16,870 nucleotides of DNA from an uncultured Haemophilus sp. (GTDB taxonomy: Bacteria; Pseudomonadota; Gammaproteobacteria; Enterobacterales; Pasteurellaceae): assembly GCA_905205995.1 (NCBI GenBank), contig CAJLFU010000036.1:1-16870 (forward strand). The letters are read 5' to 3'. The notes beneath the pieces were generated by a model that saw only the letters and a list, made by a program, of their open reading frames with translations, searched no databases and was not told the DNA's origin. Of this stretch, positions 12,105-16,870 are shown in pieces. A program made the translations under genes and the position numbers. Within the stretch, counting starts at the first letter, position 1. The number at the start of each line of letters is the position of its first letter.

Positions 12105-12992
12105 TTAAGCCGATTTTAATTTACCTGTAATACGGCACCATTCCTCTTTCACCGCCACAGGATCTAAATCAAAGGATTGCACATACGCATCGCATACCGA
12201 TTGCGCTTGGGTTTCTAAAATGCCCGATAATCCAAGATCGCCCCCCTCTTTCACTAATTGGGAGATAATCGGGTAAAGTTCTTTTAATGGAGCTGCAAGA
12301 ATATTCGCCACAACGACATCTGCTTTTAAATCTACTGGTTTATCATCAGATAAGAAAAGTTGCAGACGGTCCGCTACACCATTTTGTTCTGCATTATTTC
12401 GACTGGCGAGAATTGCTTGTGGATCGATATCAATACCGATTGCATTTTTTGCACCTAATTTAAGAGCAGCAATGGCAAGAATTCCAGAGCCACAGCCAAA
12501 ATCGATGACGGTTTTGCCGGTTAAATCCAAACCATCTAACCACTCTAAACAAAGTGCGGTTGTCGGGTGGGTACCTGTCCCGAAAGCTAAACCTGGATCA
12601 AGCATCACATTAACCGCATTTTGATCCGGCACTTCACGCCAACTTGGACAAATCCATAAACGTTGACCAAATTGCATTGGGTGGAAGTTATCCATCCATT
12701 CACGTTCCCAATCTTTATCCTCGATTTGCTCGATTTTGTAAGCGGTGTTTTCATCTAAATGATGTGCTTGTTTAAGCAAACTCACAATTTCATTCATATC
12801 GGTTTCTGCATCAAACAATGCAATCACATCGGTATTTCCCCACAGACGCGTTTCGCCTGGAAGTGGTTCAAAAATCGGCGTATCTTGACTATCCATAAAA
12901 GTGACCGAAACTGAGCCAATTTCTTCTAAAAAGTCGCTAATTTTTTCGGCTTTTTCATTTGTACTATTTAAGCGAATTTGAATCCACGCCAT
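12105..12992 (-). CDS. prmA: Ribosomal protein L11 methyltransferase
   Basis: A 295-aa protein (E. coli PrmA 293 aa) that trimethylates N-termini and lysines of ribosomal protein L11. The N-terminal substrate-recognition domain (about 1-60) begins MAWIQIRLNSTNEKAE. The catalytic Rossmann domain has LDPGLAFGTGTHPTT (131-145), the SAM-binding DFGCGSG (164-170), the acidic GIDIDPQA (186-193) and VANILAAPL (228-236, replacing the NPPY of other N-methyltransferases). It starts 12 bases after the exporter gene's stop and is likely co-transcribed with it. The 148-base gap to dusB holds the dusB-fis promoter and no clear terminator, so some readthrough into dusB-fis is likely. A USS lies in the coding region. 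Confidence 0.96.
   Translation of the reverse strand: MAWIQIRLNSTNEKAEKISDFLEEIGSVSVTFMDSQDTPIFEPLPGETRLWGNTDVIALFDAETDMNEIVSLLKQAHHLDENTAYKIEQIEDKDWEREWMDNFHPMQFGQRLWICPSWREVPDQNAVNVMLDPGLAFGTGTHPTTALCLEWLDGLDLTGKTVIDFGCGSGILAIAALKLGAKNAIGIDIDPQAILASRNNAEQNGVADRLQLFLSDDKPVDLKADVVVANILAAPLKELYPIISQLVKEGGDLGLSGILETQAQSVCDAYVQSFDLDPVAVKEEWCRITGKLKSA
12552..12560 (+). repeat. DNA uptake signal sequence inside prmA
   Basis: Exact AAGTGCGGT; on the coding strand it falls in the TTALCL codons next to the conserved GTGTHPTT block. Confidence 0.9.
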
Positions 12993-13004
12993 CTTATTTT
13001 CCTT

Positions 13005-13880
13005 TTAATTAATTTCTTTATGTAACCATCTGGGTAATAAACTTACGCCTAGGGTTGAAACCACGATAATGATAATCCCAAGCGCTGAAACAAGTGAAAC
13101 CTCTTCGTTAAGCAATAATACCGCCAAAAAGACACCGAAAATCGGCTCAAGTGCGGTCAAAATTCCCGAGATTTTTGCATCCACTGAATTTAAGCCTTTA
13201 TTCCATAACCAAAAAGCAAACCAACTGCACGCTACGCCGAGATAAATCAAACCGAAGAAACCAAGCCAGTTAAAATGGATATCCCAGTTTTCAGTCAGCA
13301 ATAAAGTAAATGGTAGCATGGTGATGGTTGCTAACACTATCGAAATTGATGTATAGGCTTGTGCTGAAACCGTTGCCACCACTTTTTTCGTCCAACGCAA
13401 GCAACAAGCAAACACAATACTTGCCGCCACCACTAATGAGCATCCCAATAAGCTAATTTCACTTGAGCCTTCATTGCCCTGCCCACCTAGAATTAAAATG
13501 GCCACGCCTAAAAAGGCAAAAGCCCCACACATCCAATGATACCATTTCGCACGATCTTGAAAGAAAAAATGCCCTATAAAAATCACACATAACGGCTCTA
13601 ATCCAATCATGGTTGTTGCGCTCGCCGCGCTCGTATATTTTAGACCAATAAATTGCAGCAAAAAGGTCGCAGTATAGTTGAAAAAACCTAGCCACCAAAG
13701 CTGCTTTCGCATCGGTTTAGACACGCCTTTCCAACGACGAAAAAAGAGTGGCATCACAATAATCGCCGCCATCAATAAACGGGCTTGGATCATCAAAATG
13801 GTATCCATCATTGTAAAGGTGTATTTAGCGGCTACAAAGGCACTACTCCAAATAAACAATGCTAGAATTTGATAAACCAT
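13005..13880 (-). CDS. EamA/DMT-family membrane transporter
   Basis: A 291-aa protein with about ten hydrophobic segments in two EamA repeats. The first repeat has FIWSSAFVAAKYTF near the N-terminus and ends LGVAILILGG (about 123-132). The second has LIYLGVACSWFAFWLW, LTALEPIFGVFLAVLLLNEE and LGIIIIVVSTLGV. The glutamate after LEP is typical of drug/metabolite exporters in the RhaT/EamA group; the substrate is unknown. It lies 19 bases downstream of panF and 12 bases upstream of prmA, so it is embedded in the panF-prmA unit. The enterobacterial equivalent of this region, as I recall it, has panF directly next to prmA. The ribosome-binding site is weak (GGA only). A USS lies within. Confidence 0.9.
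   Translation of the reverse strand: MVYQILALFIWSSAFVAAKYTFTMMDTILMIQARLLMAAIIVMPLFFRRWKGVSKPMRKQLWWLGFFNYTATFLLQFIGLKYTSAASATTMIGLEPLCVIFIGHFFFQDRAKWYHWMCGAFAFLGVAILILGGQGNEGSSEISLLGCSLVVAASIVFACCLRWTKKVVATVSAQAYTSISIVLATITMLPFTLLLTENWDIHFNWLGFFGLIYLGVACSWFAFWLWNKGLNSVDAKISGILTALEPIFGVFLAVLLLNEEVSLVSALGIIIIVVSTLGVSLLPRWLHKEIN
13149..13157 (+). repeat. DNA uptake signal sequence inside the EamA-family gene
   Basis: Exact AAGTGCGGT in the coding region, covering the LTALEP codons of the second EamA repeat. A one-mismatch relative (AAATGCGGT) lies at 13882-13890 just upstream of this gene. Confidence 0.9.
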
Positions 13881-13899
13881 AAAATGCGGTCCATTTTTA

Positions 13900-15321
13900 C
13901 TATTTTTTTGTGCCGAATTGGTTACCCAAGATGAAAGCTATCAAACCAAATACAAGTGCAGGCACAATCGAATTAAAACCAAATAGTTTGATACCAAATT
14001 GAGTCAGCAACACAAAACTGCTCAATCCCACCACCATCGAGCTTATTGCACCTGCTGCATTTGCTTTATCCCAATAAATGCCTAATACAATCACCCAAAG
14101 GAATGCTGCTTCTAATCCCCCGAAAGCAAATAGATTCAACCAAATAATCATATCCGGTGGATTGAGTGCGGCAAGAATTAACAACACCGATAAAATCAGT
14201 GTGATGACCGATGAAATACGGCTAATTCGTTTTTCATTCTTCGCGGCTTCAGGTTTGCTTGCAAGATATAAATCTTTCACAAAAATTGAGGAGGATTGAA
14301 TAAGTTGCGCATCAACTGTGGACATAATCGCCGACATTGGTGCGGCTAAGAAAATCCCTGCAACAATAGGAGGAAGCACTTCCAACATTAAGGTTGGAAT
14401 GACTTTATCTGACACCGTTAAATCTGGCACAACGGCACGTCCTAAAGCACCCGCCAAATGCATACCAAACATAATGACTGAAAGGACAATCGTACCAATG
14501 AGCATGCCTCGATGTAATGCTTTACTGTCTTTGAAAGCCATACAACGCACTGCTGTATGTGGTAAACCAACCACACCGAAACAGACTAGGATCCAAAATG
14601 ATGCCATAAATTGAAAATCTAGCATCTCATTCGGGCCGTAAGGACTCACTAAACTCGAATCAATTTCAGTTAATTTATTGACCGCACTTTCTACACCGCC
14701 GAGATGGTAAACAACCCCGAATAATAGCACGATTGTACCCAAAATCATTACCGTACCTTGAATTGTATCGGTTAACACGACGGCTCGAAAACCACCAATA
14801 AACGTGTAAATTCCAACTGTTAAGGCAAAAATAAGTAAGGCATGAGTATAAGGAATCCCTATCGTGGTTTCGAGCAATCTTGCGCCACCAATAAATTGCA
14901 CAACCATGGCGGCAAAAAAGGCAAGCAACAATGCTAGACTGGAAATCCAAACAAGATATTTATTTTTATAACGATAGAGAAATAAATCATTGATAGTAAG
15001 CGCGTTGGTCTCGCGAGAAAGTAATGCAAACTTTTTGCCCAATGCACCTAAGGCTAACCACACAGCCGGCACTTGGATCATGGCGAGTAATACCCAACCT
15101 AGCCCATATTTATAGGCTGCCCCTGGTCCACCAACAAAAGAACTGGCACTGGCATAAGTGGAAGCCGTTGTCATCGCCAGGACAAAGCCCGTCATGGAGC
15201 GATTTCCTACATAATATTCCGTAAGGAAATCACCTTTACTGCGTTTTACATAAGCAAATAATGCCGCGCCAAAGATGAAGACTAAATAGATAGCTAATGG
15301 GAGAATAATACCTAAATTCAT
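13900..15321 (-). CDS. panF: Sodium/pantothenate symporter
   Basis: A 473-aa protein of the solute:sodium symporter (SSS) family; E. coli PanF is 483 aa. It has about 13 membrane segments. Family signatures include the N-terminal DFLTEYYVGNRSMTGFVLAM (residues 31-50), TTASTYASASSFVGGPGAAY (51-70), FIGGFRAVVLTDTIQG and LAAPMSAIMSTVDAQLIQSS. It imports pantothenate, the vitamin precursor of coenzyme A, with sodium. The identification rests on length, the SSS signature and, above all, the accC-yhdT-panF-prmA context. The ATG overlaps the yhdT stop by one base (TAATG), indicating translational coupling. It contains one USS. Confidence 0.93.
   Translation of the reverse strand: MNLGIILPLAIYLVFIFGAALFAYVKRSKGDFLTEYYVGNRSMTGFVLAMTTASTYASASSFVGGPGAAYKYGLGWVLLAMIQVPAVWLALGALGKKFALLSRETNALTINDLFLYRYKNKYLVWISSLALLLAFFAAMVVQFIGGARLLETTIGIPYTHALLIFALTVGIYTFIGGFRAVVLTDTIQGTVMILGTIVLLFGVVYHLGGVESAVNKLTEIDSSLVSPYGPNEMLDFQFMASFWILVCFGVVGLPHTAVRCMAFKDSKALHRGMLIGTIVLSVIMFGMHLAGALGRAVVPDLTVSDKVIPTLMLEVLPPIVAGIFLAAPMSAIMSTVDAQLIQSSSIFVKDLYLASKPEAAKNEKRISRISSVITLILSVLLILAALNPPDMIIWLNLFAFGGLEAAFLWVIVLGIYWDKANAAGAISSMVVGLSSFVLLTQFGIKLFGFNSIVPALVFGLIAFILGNQFGTKK
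14681..14689 (-). repeat. DNA uptake signal sequence inside panF
   Basis: Exact ACCGCACTT in the middle of panF; on the coding strand it covers the ESAV codons. Confidence 0.9.
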
Positions 15322-15575
15322 TATTTATTCTCCTTTGACTCAACATCTAGCGGGATATCTAAAAAGACAATTTTAACAATCCAATACCCAATGACTACAA
15401 ACAAAATAGGTAAATAAATGCAGGATAATTCAAACCACAACGGAAAACCTATCGGTCCAGGCGAGCCTTTGGGTAAATAAGCACAAACACACCATCCAAT
15501 CATATAAAGAATAGCTAACCCTAATGCCCAGCGCGCCTCCTTGGTAGCTTGTTTATATCGTTGTGATAAATCCAT
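15321..15575 (-). CDS. yhdT: YhdT-family (DUF997) small membrane protein
   Basis: An 84-aa protein; the E. coli YhdT is about 80 aa. It has two membrane segments, ALGLAILYMIGWCVCAYL (about 17-34) and CIYLPILFVVIGYWIVKIVF (52-71), joined by a GSPGPIGFPLWFEL loop. The family is almost always encoded directly upstream of panF and may be an accessory subunit of the symporter, as with small partners of other SSS transporters; this is inference from gene neighbourhood. An AGGAGT ribosome-binding site precedes the ATG. Its stop overlaps the panF start (TAATG). Confidence 0.92.
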   Translation of the reverse strand: MDLSQRYKQATKEARWALGLAILYMIGWCVCAYLPKGSPGPIGFPLWFELSCIYLPILFVVIGYWIVKIVFLDIPLDVESKENK

Positions 15576-15609
15576 TATTAACTCCTGTTAGAATATTTTA
15601 CTGTCAATA

Positions 15610-15615
15610 ATTATA
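15610..15615 (-). promoter_or_regulatory. Possible -10 of a yhdT-panF promoter
   Basis: A perfect TATAAT on the minus strand, 35 bases upstream of yhdT and just after the accC terminator. The position 17 bases upstream (CTGCCT) is a poor -35 and lies in the terminator stem. A TTGACA at 15607-15602 has no -10 at the right distance. Tentative. Confidence 0.3.
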
Positions 15616-15621
15616 TTAAAC

Positions 15622-15653
15622 GACAAACAAAAAGGCAGAAATATTCTGCCTTT
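15622..15653 (-). terminator. accC terminator
   Basis: A perfect 10-bp stem (15631-15640 with 15644-15653) with a 3-base loop. On the minus strand it is followed by TTTTTGTTTG (complement of 15624-15633), a good U-run. It lies 18 bases after the accC stop and separates accBC transcription from yhdT-panF. Confidence 0.85.
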
Positions 15654-15671
15654 ACCTTAATAACTTATAAA

Positions 15672-16870
15672 TTAATCATACATCCCTAATTTCTTCTCTA
15701 AATAGTGGATATTTGCACCACCTTTTTGGAAGTTTTCATCTTCAAGAATGAGTTCATGAAGAGGGATATTTGTTTTGATACCGTCAATGATCGTCTCTGA
15801 TAACGCATTTTGCATACGACGGATTGCGACATCACGAGTATCACCGTATGTGATTAATTTTGCGATCATAGAATCGTAGTGTGGTGGAACGGTATAACCA
15901 GCATATACATGAGAATCCCAACGAACCCCTAAACCACCTGGTGAGTGCAAGTGAGCAACTTTACCTGGAGATGGTAAGAATGTTTTTGGATCTTCTGCAT
16001 TGATACGACATTCAATTGCATGACCTTTCACTTTGATATCTTCTTGTTTATAAGAAAGTGGTAAACCAGCTGCAATGCGCAATTGTTCTTTCACCAAATC
16101 TACACCGGTAATCATTTCTGTTACTGGATGCTCTACTTGAATACGGGTATTCATTTCGATGAAATAGAACTCACCATTTTCATATAAGAATTCAAATGTA
16201 CCTGCACCGCGATAACCAATTTCGATACAAGCATTCGCACAGCGAGTGCCGATGTCACGACGAACTTCTTCTGTAATACCTGGCGCTGGCGCTTCTTCCA
16301 CGACTTTTTGGTGGCGACGCTGCATAGAACAATCACGCTCTGCAAGATAAATTGCATTACCGTGTGTATCCGCTAAAACTTGAATTTCAATATGGCGTGG
16401 ATTTTCTAAATATTTTTCCATGTAAACCATATCATTGTTAAACGCGGCTTTTGCCTCTGCTTTTGTCATCGCAATGGATTCTTCAAGTGCATCCTCACTA
16501 CGTACCACGCGCATACCACGACCGCCGCCGCCGCCAGATGCCTTGATAATAATCGGATAGCCAATGCGTTTTGCAATTTCTTTATTTTTCGCAATATCGC
16601 TGCCCACTGGACCATCTGAACCCGGTACACAAGGTACGCCCGCTTTTTTCATTGCTTTAATCGCAGAAACTTTATCCCCCATCAAACGAATGACGTCTGC
16701 AGTTGGACCAATAAAGATAAAACCAGAACGCTCAACTTGCTCTGCAAAATCCGCGTTTTCAGAAAGGAAACCATAACCAGGGTGAATTGCATCCGCACCG
16801 GTTACTTCTGCAGCAGCAATAATAGCAGGAATATTTAAATAACTTTTTACAGATGGCGCAGGTCCGATAC
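15672..16870 (-). CDS. accC: Biotin carboxylase subunit of acetyl-CoA carboxylase (5' end outside window)
   Basis: 398 codons are visible, reading upstream of the internal Met at 16685 to the window edge without a stop; the first visible residues IGPAPSVKSYLNIPAI correspond to about residue 51 of E. coli AccC (449 aa), so roughly 50 residues are missing. It is an ATP-grasp enzyme that carboxylates biotin on AccB with bicarbonate, the first step of fatty-acid synthesis. Seen in order: AIHPGYGFLSENADFAEQ, the glycine-rich ATP lid KASGGGGGRGMRVV, MEKYLENPRHIEIQVLAD, the metal- and biotin-site FIEMNTRIQVEHPVTEM, ECRINAEDP, and the C-terminal HYLEKKLGMYD. accB is expected just beyond the window edge. 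It ends in its own terminator. Confidence 0.98.
   Translation of the reverse strand, partial: IGPAPSVKSYLNIPAIIAAAEVTGADAIHPGYGFLSENADFAEQVERSGFIFIGPTADVIRLMGDKVSAIKAMKKAGVPCVPGSDGPVGSDIAKNKEIAKRIGYPIIIKASGGGGGRGMRVVRSEDALEESIAMTKAEAKAAFNNDMVYMEKYLENPRHIEIQVLADTHGNAIYLAERDCSMQRRHQKVVEEAPAPGITEEVRRDIGTRCANACIEIGYRGAGTFEFLYENGEFYFIEMNTRIQVEHPVTEMITGVDLVKEQLRIAAGLPLSYKQEDIKVKGHAIECRINAEDPKTFLPSPGKVAHLHSPGGLGVRWDSHVYAGYTVPPHYDSMIAKLITYGDTRDVAIRRMQNALSETIIDGIKTNIPLHELILEDENFQKGGANIHYLEKKLGMYD

Noticed and set aside
14318..14614. 98-codon plus-strand frame in panF
   Set aside because: Antisense to a conserved transporter frame, without a start signal.
1..16870. CRISPR array, tRNA, rRNA, insertion sequence or prophage
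   Set aside because: No regularly spaced repeats, cloverleaf sequences, transposase or phage genes were seen; the only recurrent repeat is the USS.

Overview
The window looks like core chromosome of a Haemophilus-type member of the Pasteurellaceae. The DNA is AT-rich, and the 9-base Haemophilus-type DNA uptake signal (USS, AAGTGCGGT or its complement) occurs exactly 15 times in 16.9 kb, including three inverted pairs in gene gaps. The proteins read as Haemophilus orthologues (150-aa ExbB, 99-aa Fis, ArfA, BamC). From memory, these blocks lie at separate loci in H. influenzae Rd, so a relative such as H. parainfluenzae is more likely; that is an inference. I see no prophage, insertion sequence, CRISPR array, tRNA or rRNA.

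Layout. 1-49: tail of an unidentified plus-strand gene. 113-1498 (minus): SLC13/DASS-type sodium:carboxylate transporter with a CRP-like site upstream. 1662-3119 (minus): menA-rraA. 3181-3918 (plus): trmO, divergent from menA. 3954-5000 (minus): PerM/AI-2E-family membrane protein. 5095-6087 (plus): ArsC-family reductase, arfA, and an unrecognised 98-aa protein. 6148-8148 (minus): dapA-bamC. 8265-10636 (plus): bcp, then exbB-exbD-tonB with a likely Fur-controlled promoter. 10683-16870 (minus): accC (5' end outside the window), yhdT-panF, an EamA-type exporter, prmA and dusB-fis, the same order as the enterobacterial acc-prmA-fis region apart from the added exporter.

How the genes work together. 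exbB-exbD-tonB forms the motor that powers outer-membrane iron and haem receptors. dapA supplies lysine and diaminopimelate for peptidoglycan, and bamC encodes an outer-membrane assembly lipoprotein. menA begins committed menaquinone synthesis. accC and panF both feed lipid and coenzyme A metabolism. prmA, dusB, trmO and arfA act on ribosomes or tRNA, and fis is the growth-linked nucleoid regulator.

No wholly new system is evident. The most rewarding locus is arfA (5440-5765). Its reading frame contains a long hairpin followed by a T-run before the stop codon, the signature of ribosome-rescue genes made from non-stop mRNA. Its apparent start site lies inside the upstream gene's terminator, and its N-terminus is extended by an A8 tract plus a USS. 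Other points are a GC-rich discriminator and A9 tract in the dusB-fis promoter, an inverted USS pair inside trmO, and a Gly/Val-rich tail on ExbD.
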